This document shows positions 1 through 7,665 of a stretch of DNA of 64,000 nucleotides, piece after piece. Each line of letters begins with the position of its first letter. Position 1 is the first letter of the stretch. The notes beneath the pieces were generated by a model. The model searched no databases. It had not been told where the DNA came from and was given only the letters and a program-made list of their open reading frames with translations. Origin of the DNA: CAYXVJ01 sp050309435 (lineage in GTDB: Bacteria; Bacillota; Clostridia; Saccharofermentanales; Fastidiosipilaceae); assembly GCA_050309435.1 (NCBI GenBank), contig JBNRMJ010000031.1, positions 81,433 through 145,432 of the forward strand, given 5' to 3'. A program made the position numbers and the translations under genes.

Positions 1-87
1 CACTCTCCTTTTTTGTCTTAATCTATTATACCGATTTTCGCTCTTTCTGCCTATGCACATACGGTCGTGAAGCTTCCCGAAGCAAAC

Positions 88-105
88 AAGCCCCCGAAGG
101 AGCTT
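88..105 (-). terminator. Probable terminator of the gcv operon
   Basis: On the minus strand, just after the gcvPB stop, a 7-bp stem (AAGCTCC/GGGGCTT, one G-T pair) closes a TTCG loop and is followed by GTTTGCTT. The T-run is short, so this is a moderate call. Bases 1-87 beyond it hold a possible minus-strand -10 (TATAAT at 25-30) and an AAGGAG at 6-11, suggesting another minus-strand gene starts just outside the window. Confidence 0.45.
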
Positions 106-126
106 GTCTTGGCGAAAGTATTTATC

Positions 127-1602
127 TTAGTCTTTATCTTTGCTTAGAGCGGCAAAGGTCAGCCGCGGCAGCCTCGCTGCTCTCGCTTCGTCGGGTCGCC
201 CGATCGGTTGCTTAACCGGTGCTTCTTTCAAGAGCTCCGGTGATTCTTTCATCTCGCGAGAAATCTGCTTCATGGCGGCTATAAAGGAATCCAGGGTCTC
301 CTTGCTCTCAGTTTCCGTCGGTTCGATCATGAGCGCTTCTTCCACGATCAAGGGAAAATACATAGTCGGCGGATGATAACCTAAATCGATCAGGCGTTTG
401 GCGACATCCAAGGTCGTCACACCGTACTTGTGCTTTTGTTTGCGACCGCTGAAGACAACTTCATGCATCGAACTGCGGTTAACAGCCGGTTCCCAGTCAT
501 CTTGCAGCTTGACCCGGATATAGTTGGCGTTGAGCACGGCATGACTTGAAACTTCTCTTAAACCGCCGCCTCCCAAAGACTTAATATAAGCCAATGCGCG
601 TAACGCTACGGCAAAGTTGCCGTAGAAGGCATGAACTTTACCGATCGAAGCAGGCCGATTGTCATCCCAGTAAAAGTTTCCGTTATCATCCTTCTCTACC
701 ATAGGTTTCGGTAAAAACGGTACCAGGAACTCCTTAACGCCTACTGGACCGCTGCCTGGTCCTCCTCCGCCATGCGGAGTTGAAAATGTCTTGTGCAGGT
801 TGAGATGACACACATCAAAACCCATATCTCCCGGTCTGCACTGACCGATGATGGCATTGGCATTGGCTCCGTCATAATACAGTAAACCGCCGGCTTCATG
901 CACAAGCCTCGTGATTTCAAGAATGTTTGTCTCGAACAATCCCAATGTATTCGGATTCGTCAGCATAAGCCCCGCAACATCATCACCCAGAGCCGCCTTC
1001 AAAGCATCCAGATCCATGTTGCCTCGAGAATCGGATTTTATCTCCACTGTTTTAAAACCGGCACTGGTAGCCGAAGCCGGATTCGTGCCGTGAGCGGCAT
1101 CCGGAACCAGAATTTTCGTTCGGCTATTGTCCCCTCGCGATTCGTGATAAGCCCGGATCGTTAAGAGGCCAACCAGCTCGCCTTGAGCACCGGCTGAAGG
1201 CTGGAACGTGAAGCGATCGAAACCGGTTAGAGAGCTTAGATGTCTTTCCAGTTCGTCGAGCACGGCCAATGCACCTTGTACGGTTGAAGATTCCTGGAGA
1301 GGATGCAGGCTTGAGAATGCACTTAATGAGGCCACTTCTTCGTTGATTTTGGGATTATACTTCATTGTACAAGAGCCCAGCGGATAAAAACCGCCGTCAA
1401 TGGAGTAATTCTTCTGAGATAAAGCAGTAAAATGTCTGACTACTTCGAGTTCGCTCAAAGCAGGCAATCCCAGCTTTTCACTGCGGGCAAGCTCGGGTTT
1501 AATCTCCGAACTGCGATCTTCACAGTCCAATGCAGGCAGACTCCAGGCCTGACGTCCTTCCTGACCTTGTTCAAATAGCAAAGCTTCGCTCTTCAATCTC
1601 AT
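127..1602 (-). CDS. gcvPB: Glycine dehydrogenase (decarboxylating) subunit 2
   Basis: This is the PLP-binding half of the split P-protein of the glycine cleavage system, which decarboxylates glycine and passes the aminomethyl group to the lipoyl arm of GcvH. The 491 residues fit the family. The motif NLHKTFSTPHGGGGPGSGP gives the PLP lysine at K271, and PLGSCTMKYNP near residue 75 is typical of this subunit. The ATG overlaps the gcvPA stop codon (ATGA), with AGGAGG six bases upstream, which points to translational coupling and 1:1 output of the two subunits. It is the last gene of gcvT-H-PA-PB. No lipoamide dehydrogenase gene is in view, so the L-protein must lie elsewhere. Confidence 0.97.
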   Translation of the reverse strand: MRLKSEALLFEQGQEGRQAWSLPALDCEDRSSEIKPELARSEKLGLPALSELEVVRHFTALSQKNYSIDGGFYPLGSCTMKYNPKINEEVASLSAFSSLHPLQESSTVQGALAVLDELERHLSSLTGFDRFTFQPSAGAQGELVGLLTIRAYHESRGDNSRTKILVPDAAHGTNPASATSAGFKTVEIKSDSRGNMDLDALKAALGDDVAGLMLTNPNTLGLFETNILEITRLVHEAGGLLYYDGANANAIIGQCRPGDMGFDVCHLNLHKTFSTPHGGGGPGSGPVGVKEFLVPFLPKPMVEKDDNGNFYWDDNRPASIGKVHAFYGNFAVALRALAYIKSLGGGGLREVSSHAVLNANYIRVKLQDDWEPAVNRSSMHEVVFSGRKQKHKYGVTTLDVAKRLIDLGYHPPTMYFPLIVEEALMIEPTETESKETLDSFIAAMKQISREMKESPELLKEAPVKQPIGRPDEARAARLPRLTFAALSKDKD

Positions 1603-2972
1603 TTCGGGCCTCCTTTGCCAGCTGAATAAACGGTCGATGCGATCTTTACGAATCGATCCATATCCTCGCGACTGCGCTTTTCGGTCACGGCAATCAAGTA
1701 TGCACTTTCATCATCGCCGACACGCGAAAGGCGAAGACCGCCGATAATGCCTTCATCAAGTAGAGCTTGATTCAACAGTTTGCAGTCTCCTCGATAAAAG
1801 AGCGAAAACTCTTTATAAAACGGACCGTCAAAACGTTTCTCCCAGGCACCGCTGGCAAGCAACTCATCATATAGGTAATGTGCTTTACTATAGGACTGCT
1901 TGGCCACTTCTCTTAGGCCGCTTTCGCCCGTAAAGGCCAGGTATATAACCGCCCGAAGTGCATTCAGGCCTTGATTGGTACAAATATTCGAAGTTGCTTT
2001 ATCACGTCTGATATGCTGTTCGCGAGCCTGAAGCGTTAGAACATATGCTCTTCTACCGTCTTTATCCTCGCTCAAGCCGACGATGCGACCCGGCAGACGC
2101 CTCATAAGCTTCTCCGTAACGGCTATGAAGCCCAGATAAGGGCCGCCAAAGTTCAGATCCTGACCGAGGCTCTGAGCCTCTCCCGTAACAATATCGGCAC
2201 CCAAGGAACCGGGTGTCTTGTACAAACCTGCCGCCGTCGGATCCCAGCTAACGATGAAAAGAGATTTGTTATTATGAACCAGCGAGGTAATCTCCTCTAG
2301 ATTTTCCTGCATAATGCCATGAAAACTCGGCAGAGCCACAACCAGAGCTGCCGTGTCTTCTTTCAAAGCGCTCCGAATCGATTCCGTATCCAGCATACCG
2401 CTTGTCTCGTTATAAGCCAGCAGATCCAGCGTAATGCCATGGGGCACGCAATACGTCTTAATGGTTTCCAGATAGAGCGGATGGATATTGGCGGCCAGAA
2501 GAACATGGTCACGTCTGCTTTGTGCTCTGGCCATCAATACTGCTTCTGCCAAAGACATGGCACCGTCATACATTGACGCGTTGCTGACGTCCATGCCGGT
2601 CAGCAAGGTCATGTAAGACTGGAATTCGAAAATCGCCTGTAAGGTTCCCTGAGAAATCTCAGGCTGGTAAGGAGTGTAAGCTGTCGTGAACTCCGAGCGA
2701 CCGGCCAATGCGCTTACGGCTGCGGGTATGTAGTGATCATAACTGCCGGCTCCCAGGAAGATGGCGGCATTGTCTCCGGCGACATTCTGCCGGGCAAGCT
2801 TACGGAAATACTGACGCAGTTCATATTCAGAAAGAGCCGGACCCAGGTCCGGCTCTTCTTCCAGCATCAAATCCGCAGGAATTTCAGAGAAGAGCTCGGA
2901 CATACGGGTCAAACCCATCTCAGCCAGCATCTTCTGTTCGTCCTCGCTTGTATGCGGGATGTATTTTGTCAT
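1599..2972 (-). CDS. gcvPA: Glycine dehydrogenase (decarboxylating) subunit 1
   Basis: This is the N-terminal half of the split glycine decarboxylase, which forms a heterotetramer with GcvPB. It is 457 residues, the usual length. The opening region (YIPHTSEDEQKMLAEMGL) and the stretch AYTPYQPEISQGTLQAIFEF are characteristic of GcvPA. It lacks the PLP lysine, as expected. The start is supported by GAGGT five bases upstream and by a 9-base gap from the gcvH stop. Its end overlaps the gcvPB start by four bases. The split PA/PB arrangement is usual in Bacillota and archaea, whereas enterobacteria and eukaryotes carry a single fused GcvP. Confidence 0.97.
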   Translation of the reverse strand: MTKYIPHTSEDEQKMLAEMGLTRMSELFSEIPADLMLEEEPDLGPALSEYELRQYFRKLARQNVAGDNAAIFLGAGSYDHYIPAAVSALAGRSEFTTAYTPYQPEISQGTLQAIFEFQSYMTLLTGMDVSNASMYDGAMSLAEAVLMARAQSRRDHVLLAANIHPLYLETIKTYCVPHGITLDLLAYNETSGMLDTESIRSALKEDTAALVVALPSFHGIMQENLEEITSLVHNNKSLFIVSWDPTAAGLYKTPGSLGADIVTGEAQSLGQDLNFGGPYLGFIAVTEKLMRRLPGRIVGLSEDKDGRRAYVLTLQAREQHIRRDKATSNICTNQGLNALRAVIYLAFTGESGLREVAKQSYSKAHYLYDELLASGAWEKRFDGPFYKEFSLFYRGDCKLLNQALLDEGIIGGLRLSRVGDDESAYLIAVTEKRSREDMDRFVKIASTVYSAGKGGPK

Positions 2973-2981
2973 GATTTACCT

Positions 2982-3356
2982 CTATTCGATATCAGCGATA
3001 AAATCGGTATAGCCGGCTTCGGTCATCAAGCCATCAAGTTCGGCGGGGTTAAGCAGGATACCTTCGCAAAGCCAGGTTCCTTCGGCATCTTCGTTGATCA
3101 ACTCGGGCGAATCGCCTAATGCTTCGTTTACGGCAGTTACTTCAAGAGATACGGGTGCGAAGATATCCGCCGCGGTTTTGACCGATTCGACGCCGCATAC
3201 GACATCACCTGCATCGAAACTCTCGCCTGCTTCCGGCAGTTCTACGAAGACAATATCTCCTAAATTGCTTTGAGCATAGACCGTGATACCAAGACGCAAT
3301 CTGTCGCCTTCGACCTCCAGCCATTCATGCTCCTTCGTGTAATACTTCTTTTTCAT
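2982..3356 (-). CDS. gcvH: Glycine cleavage system H protein (lipoyl carrier)
   Basis: This is the small lipoylated carrier that shuttles the aminomethyl intermediate from the P-protein to GcvT and is then reoxidised by the L-protein. It has 124 residues. The lipoylation motif GVESVKTAADIF puts the modified lysine at K60, and the opening YYTKEHEWLEVEGDRLRLGIT is the canonical GcvH N-terminus. The ribosome site AGAGGAGG lies about eight bases before the ATG. It sits between gcvT and gcvPA in one operon. No lipoate ligase or LipA/LipB gene is visible here to load it. Confidence 0.97.
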   Translation of the reverse strand: MKKKYYTKEHEWLEVEGDRLRLGITVYAQSNLGDIVFVELPEAGESFDAGDVVCGVESVKTAADIFAPVSLEVTAVNEALGDSPELINEDAEGTWLCEGILLNPAELDGLMTEAGYTDFIADIE

Positions 3357-3395
3357 CTCTTTTCCTCCTCTGAGTTCCCTGGATCTTTTAAGGCC

Positions 3396-4499
3396 TTACT
3401 TCTTAGCTCGTTTATAAAACGGCAATGAAACTACTTTATGTTCGATAACGCGGTTTCGGATCTGTACACCTACTTCGCTTCCTTCTTCTAGATTTTCATC
3501 ATCGACGTAAGCCAATGCGATATGTTTGCCAAGGCTCGGTGCCACCCCTCCGCTGCTTACAATACCGATCTGCTTACCATCAGACACCACAGGGTAAGCG
3601 GATCGAGGTATGCCCCGGCCGATGGTTTCCAGCCCGATCAAACGGCGCACTGTTTTCTCTTTCCTTATCGCAAGCAGAGCATCTCGTCCGATAAAGCTTG
3701 TTTTATCCAGCTTAACAAAACGATCAAGACCTGCGTCCAAAGGGCTGATGTCTTCATCCAGTTCATGACCGTAGAGCGGTAAGGCCGCTTCAAGTCGAAG
3801 CGAATCTCTGGCTCCGAGGCCCGCCGGCTCTATGTTTATACCGTCAAACCGAAGATTCAGTATACTATTCCACAAACGAACAGAATCCTCGACATCATGA
3901 TATAGTTCGAAACCGTCTTCTCCCGTGTAGCCGGTACGTGATAGCAGGCAACAAACACCATTGACATCGATTTGATCCTGAAAACGATAAAAGCGAATGG
4001 CAGAAAGGTCGACATCGGGACATAATTGAGACAAAAATGCTTCGGCCATAGGACCCTGCAGGGCCAGCAGACCCGTCTTCTCGGAATGATCCTCGAGCGT
4101 TACCCCTTCAAATGCCTTAACTTGCTCTGTAAGCCATTGATAGTCCTTGGCGATATTTCCCGCATTAACAACGATCATGTATTCGCCGTCTCCCAGCATG
4201 TAAGTCAGAACATCATCAATGCAGCCGCCTTCCTCGTTGCAAAGGATCGCATACATCGCGCGCCCGGCTTCAAGCCTGGACATATCATTCGTTAATACGT
4301 ACTGAAGAAAAGTTAATGCATTAGTTCCTTTAACAAGAAACTCGCCCATATGAGATACATCAAAAAGACCGGCAGTCGTTCGGACCGCTTGATGCTCTTC
4401 GATAATGCCGCGATACTGAACCGGCAGCAGAAAGCCTCCGAAATCAACCATTTTACCGCCCAGGCGGACGTGCTCGTCATAGAGTCGGGTCTTTTTCAT
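3396..4499 (-). CDS. gcvT: Aminomethyltransferase (glycine cleavage T protein)
   Basis: GcvT releases ammonia from the aminomethyl-lipoyl arm and transfers the one-carbon unit to tetrahydrofolate as 5,10-methylene-THF. The protein shows the GcvT folate-binding domain (GGKMVDFGGFLLPVQY at the N-terminus, GLFDVSHMGEF after it) and the C-terminal barrel domain. I place the start at 4499 (MKKTRLYDEH) rather than an in-frame ATG 18 bases upstream, because GAGGTG sits directly before it. That gives 367 residues. It is the first gene of the gcv operon, about 60 bases below a strong promoter with a dyad (4539-4593). Confidence 0.96.
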   Translation of the reverse strand: MKKTRLYDEHVRLGGKMVDFGGFLLPVQYRGIIEEHQAVRTTAGLFDVSHMGEFLVKGTNALTFLQYVLTNDMSRLEAGRAMYAILCNEEGGCIDDVLTYMLGDGEYMIVVNAGNIAKDYQWLTEQVKAFEGVTLEDHSEKTGLLALQGPMAEAFLSQLCPDVDLSAIRFYRFQDQIDVNGVCCLLSRTGYTGEDGFELYHDVEDSVRLWNSILNLRFDGINIEPAGLGARDSLRLEAALPLYGHELDEDISPLDAGLDRFVKLDKTSFIGRDALLAIRKEKTVRRLIGLETIGRGIPRSAYPVVSDGKQIGIVSSGGVAPSLGKHIALAYVDDENLEEGSEVGVQIRNRVIEHKVVSLPFYKRAKK

Positions 4500-4538
4500 A
4501 TTCACCTCGTTCCACATAAGTAGATGGCGTAGCTGTCA

Positions 4539-4561
4539 ACAGATCAACTTAACTGATCTGT
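4539..4561 (-). promoter_or_regulatory. Inverted repeat over the gcv transcription start (candidate operator)
   Basis: ACAGATCA and TGATCTGT form a perfect 8-bp inverted repeat separated by 7 bases. It begins five bases after the -10 of the gcv promoter and so covers the expected +1. The position is that of a repressor operator, or of a 5' hairpin in the mRNA. I do not recognise the motif as a known regulator's site. Confidence 0.6.
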
Positions 4562-4565
4562 CTCA

Positions 4566-4593
4566 ATTATAAGTGAGGCAGTATCACTGTCAA
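4566..4593 (-). promoter_or_regulatory. Promoter of the gcv operon
   Basis: A perfect -35 (TTGACA, 4588-4593) and a perfect -10 (TATAAT, 4566-4571) are separated by 16 bases and face gcvT. A sigma-A-type promoter this close to consensus would be strong unless repressed, which fits the dyad just downstream. I see no glycine riboswitch in the 60-base leader. Confidence 0.85.
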
Positions 4594-4623
4594 GCCAAAT
4601 ACCGTACCATAAGAGCAGGACAA

Positions 4624-4653
4624 GATGCATTTCAAAAAGATGCATTTCAAAAA
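4624..4653. repeat. Perfect 15-bp tandem duplication
   Basis: The unit GATGCATTTCAAAAA is present twice, head to tail, between the rpsR terminator and the gcv promoter. It looks like a recent slippage product and has no evident function. Copy number could vary between strains. Confidence 0.9.
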
Positions 4654-4658
4654 GAAAA

Positions 4659-4680
4659 AGCGATGACCGAAGTCATCGCT
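4659..4680 (-). terminator. Terminator of the rpsF-ssb-rpsR operon
   Basis: AGCGATGAC and GTCATCGCT form a perfect 9-bp stem around a TTCG loop on the minus strand, followed by TTTTCTTTTT. This is a strong intrinsic terminator 20 bases after the rpsR stop. Confidence 0.9.
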
Positions 4681-4699
4681 CTTGTTGGTTTATTGGGGT

Positions 4700-4948
4700 T
4701 TACTCGCCGGTGTAAGGCAGTAACGCCAGATGGCGGGCACGCTTGACAGCCGTGGTCAGCTCGCGCTGATGCTTGGCGCAGGTACCTGTCATACGCTTGG
4801 GTAAAATCTTACCGCTTTCCGCGATCGTCTTGCGCAGTCTGGCAGAATCCTTATAATCGATGAATTCTACTTTATCCGCACAAAACTGACAGACTTTACG
4901 TCTGCCGCGACGAATCGGGCGACGTCCTTGATTTCTCTGTTCAGCCAT
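4700..4948 (-). CDS. rpsR: 30S ribosomal protein S18
   Basis: S18 binds 16S rRNA next to S6 in the small-subunit platform. The 82-residue protein carries the S18 signature: CQFCADKVEFIDYKDSARLR in the middle and ILPKRMTGTCAKHQRELTTA after it, with a basic N-terminus (RRPIRRGRRK). It is the last gene of rpsF-ssb-rpsR, an order conserved across most bacteria, and is followed by a strong terminator. The cysteine pair suggests the zinc-capable form of S18. Confidence 0.97.
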   Translation of the reverse strand: MAEQRNQGRRPIRRGRRKVCQFCADKVEFIDYKDSARLRKTIAESGKILPKRMTGTCAKHQRELTTAVKRARHLALLPYTGE

Positions 4949-4974
4949 GGTTTAGCACTCCTCTCAAAAATTGT

Positions 4975-5430
4975 TTACAGGTCGAAAGGCAGTGAAGTAT
5001 CGTCACTCGGACCGGGTGTGAAAGCGTCGTTAAAACGGCCGGGTTCAGAACTCTGATGCGTATCATTGTAATTCTGACGTCCCTGATTGCTGCCATAATC
5101 TCCGCCATCGCGAGAGCTTCTGCTCTCAACGAAATAAGCTTCATCAACAACGACATCGGTTGTATAAACCGTACGTCCGTCTTTTTCGTAGCTACCCGTT
5201 TGGATGGATCCGACTACAGCCAGTTTCGACCCTTTCGTGAAATACTTCTGGATGAACTCGGCGGTCTGACGCCAGGCACGGCAGCTAATAAAATCAGCTT
5301 CGCGCTCTCCGCTTTGACTCTTGAATCTCCGGTCAACCGCTAAAGTAAAGCTGACGACCGAGATACCGCTCGTTGTTGTACGTAATTCCGGATCACGGGT
5401 CAAACGACCCATTAATATGGCTTTATTCAT
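4975..5430 (-). CDS. ssb: Single-stranded DNA-binding protein
   Basis: SSB coats single-stranded DNA during replication and repair and recruits partners through its C-terminal tip. The N-terminal OB-fold (MNKAILMGRLTRDPELRTT to about residue 110) is followed by a Gly/Asn/Ser-rich linker and the acidic tip DDTSLPFDL, which matches the DDxxPF partner-binding motif but carries one extra C-terminal leucine. At 151 residues it has normal length. It lies between rpsF and rpsR, as in most Bacillota, where the three share a transcript. Confidence 0.97.
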   Translation of the reverse strand: MNKAILMGRLTRDPELRTTTSGISVVSFTLAVDRRFKSQSGEREADFISCRAWRQTAEFIQKYFTKGSKLAVVGSIQTGSYEKDGRTVYTTDVVVDEAYFVESRSSRDGGDYGSNQGRQNYNDTHQSSEPGRFNDAFTPGPSDDTSLPFDL

Positions 5431-5478
5431 CCTGATATCCCTTCCTGGTGATGTTCAATTCGACCTTGTTCTCTGCAA

Positions 5479-5766
5479 TTAACCTTCAACGCGAACGATC
5501 AGGAAACGCAGAACACTATCGTTAATCTTCATCAGACGGTCGATTTCCTTCGGGCCTTCTGCATCAGCAGAGAAAAGCATTACATTGTAAATACCTTCCT
5601 TGTGATCCTGAATTTCGTAAGCAAGACGCTTACGACCCCAAGCTTCAACGGACTCGACAGTACCGCTGGCGTTAACAATTTCAGCCACACGCTCGTTTGC
5701 TGCTGCGAGTTCCTCTTCACCCAGAACAGGGCTCAGAACATAAACCATTTCATATTTTCTAGTCAC
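5479..5766 (-). CDS. rpsF: 30S ribosomal protein S6
   Basis: S6 pairs with S18 on the 30S platform. The 95 residues begin TRKYEMVYVLSPVLGEEEL and contain the conserved WGRKRLAYEIQDHKEGIYNVM strand-helix region. The start codon is GTG, supported by AGGAGG seven bases upstream. It leads the rpsF-ssb-rpsR operon from a promoter at 5886-5914, with a folded leader (5827-5878) that may let S6 and S18 control their own synthesis. Confidence 0.97.
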   Translation of the reverse strand: MTRKYEMVYVLSPVLGEEELAAANERVAEIVNASGTVESVEAWGRKRLAYEIQDHKEGIYNVMLFSADAEGPKEIDRLMKINDSVLRFLIVRVEG

Positions 5767-5826
5767 AGTTTCACCTCCTCATGGACTCATCGACTCTACC
5801 TTCTAGATAGAGTGAGGAAAATATCA

Positions 5827-5878
5827 CTGATCTTATCGCATCGGTGACGATTCGCCACCTTCTACAGATATAAATCAG
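5827..5878 (-). promoter_or_regulatory. Structured 5' leader of rpsF (candidate S6:S18 autoregulatory element)
   Basis: On the transcript a 7-bp hairpin (GGTGGCG, loop AAT, CGTCACC; 5843-5859) sits inside an outer CTGAT/ATCAG pairing (5827-5831 with 5874-5878), with an unpaired CCG-containing segment near the hairpin base. Many bacteria regulate rpsF through a leader bound by S6:S18 that contains a CCG bulge. The match here is by eye only. A second hairpin, CTCTATCT/AGGTAGAG, lies closer to the start codon. Confidence 0.45.
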
Positions 5879-5885
5879 CCTTGGA

Positions 5886-5914
5886 ATAATAACAAACGAA
5901 AGCTTTTCTGTCAA
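5886..5914 (-). promoter_or_regulatory. Promoter of the rpsF operon
   Basis: TTGACA (5909-5914) and TATTAT (5886-5891) are separated by 17 bases and face rpsF, giving a leader of roughly 110 bases. Confidence 0.75.
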
Positions 5915-5940
5915 ATCATATTAGACATTTCGCGACATTC

Positions 5941-6477
5941 TCAGCTTCTACTTTTTGTTTCGATATAGTCTGCCAGTATAGTAAGATATTCATGGAGTAG
6001 ACGTGCCGTGCTTTCATAGACATCATAAGATTGACCGTAAGGATCTATAATATCTCCGGAGCTTAGCGCGGTATATACAATCTCGCTTCGTTCTCCTTTT
6101 TCAGCATTTTGGCGATCCAGGAACTGCGCGGAATCGGTAACGGCTTCCGTCAGTGTTTTAATCTTTTCCGCAGCCTCAGGCAGCTGTTTTTTTATGTATT
6201 CGGCATGACTGGCTGTCATGGTCACGATCAGGTCTTGCTTCATCAGCAATTCCCGGTCCAGCCCCTGAGAACGGTGCATGGATCCGTCGATATGCCAGAG
6301 ATCATGAAGCACTTCCTGAGCGGAGTACGCCATGGCATCACCGGAAAAAGCGGCAATACCTCCGGATGAAACACTAACATTTTCATCCAGATTTTTATCT
6401 TTCAATATCCGCCGGAATATATATTCTGCCATCGGACTGCGACAAGTATTACCGGTACAAACGAACAATATGTTCAA
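5941..6477 (-). CDS. Low-molecular-weight phosphatase, predicted protein-arginine phosphatase (YwlE-like)
   Basis: The protein belongs to the low-molecular-weight tyrosine phosphatase fold: the P-loop VCTGNTCRSPMAE places the nucleophile at C7 and the arginine at R13, and the general acid is in DPYGQSYDVY. Threonine at position 11 is the residue that in Bacillus subtilis YwlE favours phospho-arginine over phospho-tyrosine, so an arginine phosphatase opposing a McsB kinase is likely. No mcsB is in this window. It directly follows sua5, the same neighbourhood as ywlC-ywlE in Bacillus. At 178 residues it is slightly longer than YwlE (150). Confidence 0.88.
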   Translation of the reverse strand: MNILFVCTGNTCRSPMAEYIFRRILKDKNLDENVSVSSGGIAAFSGDAMAYSAQEVLHDLWHIDGSMHRSQGLDRELLMKQDLIVTMTASHAEYIKKQLPEAAEKIKTLTEAVTDSAQFLDRQNAEKGERSEIVYTALSSGDIIDPYGQSYDVYESTARLLHEYLTILADYIETKSRS

Positions 6478-7665
6478 TTACTGACTCCTTTCATCCTGTA
6501 GCTTAGTCACACGATCCTGATTAATCAGATAGGATGCGGCTTTTCTCAAACGATTCATATAAGCTCTTCCCACTTGCTCTTCCGATAAGCTCTCGGCCAC
6601 GATTATCCCGCAGCCCAGTTCATCGAACTTGCGTAAAGCAGCAAACAAATCGTGAGCAGCCGAAGCGCTGTCGGCTTTTGAACCGAAGATATGCACGGCT
6701 ACGCTCTCATCGGGCTGTAACAGTCGATAGAGTTCCTCGCTTGAGAAAAGTCCGATCTTATCCGAAGTCGCTATATGCTTCAAATGCATCCAGGACATTT
6801 TTACGTCACCTTCGAGTAAATATACAGTGGCCCTGGGTGCGTAGTGCCGGTATTTCATACCTGGTGCTTTCGGCGCTTGCGACATGTCGGCATCACCCGA
6901 TAAAGATGACTTGGCAGCTCCTGCAAGCCAGTTTCTGGCTTCCTGATCCATTTTGAATCCTACCCGGGAAAAGAATGAAAGTAAATCTTCGTAGGTGACT
7001 GCTCCGGGTCTTAAGATTCGCGGCCCTTTGTCCGATGTCAGATCAAGAACAGTCGATTCTATACCCAAGCTTGTCGATCCTCCATCCACCACGCATTCAA
7101 TCCGACCATTCATATCCGTCATCACGTGACTTGCTTTCGTCGGACTGGGCCGGCCAGAGCGATTTGCCGAAGGGGCTGCCACGGGTACGGCTGCCAGGCG
7201 AATCAACGTACGCGCGACACGGTTTTCAGGAATCCGCAGGCCGATCGTATTCAGTCCGCCGCTGACAACAGGCGACAAGCGATCTGTTTTGTTAAGTATA
7301 ATCGTAAGCGGACCGGGCATAAAAGCTTCGGCCAGTTTTTCTGCGATAGCCGGCCATTCTGTTACCAGAGAGCGCATGTCTTCTATCCCGGCCACATGAA
7401 CGATCATAGGATTGTCGCTTGGTCTTCCCTTTGCTTCGTATATTTTTCCTACCGCTTCGGGAGAAAAAGCATTTGCACCGAGACCATATACCGTTTCGGT
7501 CGGAAATGCGACCAGGCCGTCGGATGCCAAAATAGCCGCTGCCGGAGCTAAACTTTCTTCCATAGTTTTCAGATCGGAATCCGGGTCCACACGGATATAT
7601 TGCGTATCAATATTCACATCCAAACCTTTTCCCAGATCAAACAAGTCATCGATGCTCTTAGTCAT
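6478..7665 (-). CDS. L-threonylcarbamoyladenylate synthase (Sua5/YwlC)
   Basis: This enzyme makes threonylcarbamoyl-AMP from threonine, bicarbonate and ATP for the t6A modification of ANN-decoding tRNAs. The YrdC-like domain is clear (LVAFPTETVYGLGANAF, then GPLTIIL, VAAPSANRSGRPSPT and LGIESTVLDL), and a C-terminal Sua5 domain follows a linker containing APGMKYRHYAPRA. I place the start at 7665, an ATG that overlaps the prfA stop (ATGACTAA), giving 395 residues. A longer reading would need a TTG at 7689 inside prfA. An N-terminal extension of about 40 residues is unusual. Confidence 0.92.
   Translation of the reverse strand: MTKSIDDLFDLGKGLDVNIDTQYIRVDPDSDLKTMEESLAPAAAILASDGLVAFPTETVYGLGANAFSPEAVGKIYEAKGRPSDNPMIVHVAGIEDMRSLVTEWPAIAEKLAEAFMPGPLTIILNKTDRLSPVVSGGLNTIGLRIPENRVARTLIRLAAVPVAAPSANRSGRPSPTKASHVMTDMNGRIECVVDGGSTSLGIESTVLDLTSDKGPRILRPGAVTYEDLLSFFSRVGFKMDQEARNWLAGAAKSSLSGDADMSQAPKAPGMKYRHYAPRATVYLLEGDVKMSWMHLKHIATSDKIGLFSSEELYRLLQPDESVAVHIFGSKADSASAAHDLFAALRKFDELGCGIIVAESLSEEQVGRAYMNRLRKAASYLINQDRVTKLQDERSQ

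Noticed and set aside
4500..4620. Possible glycine riboswitch before gcvT
   Set aside because: The transcribed leader is only ~60 bases and has no paired aptamer-like structure; the visible dyad is better explained as an operator.
5767..5826. Hammerhead-like sequence (GATGAGTCC) in the rpsF leader
   Set aside because: The conserved CTGATGA and GAAA core elements are not both present and no three-stem arrangement forms.
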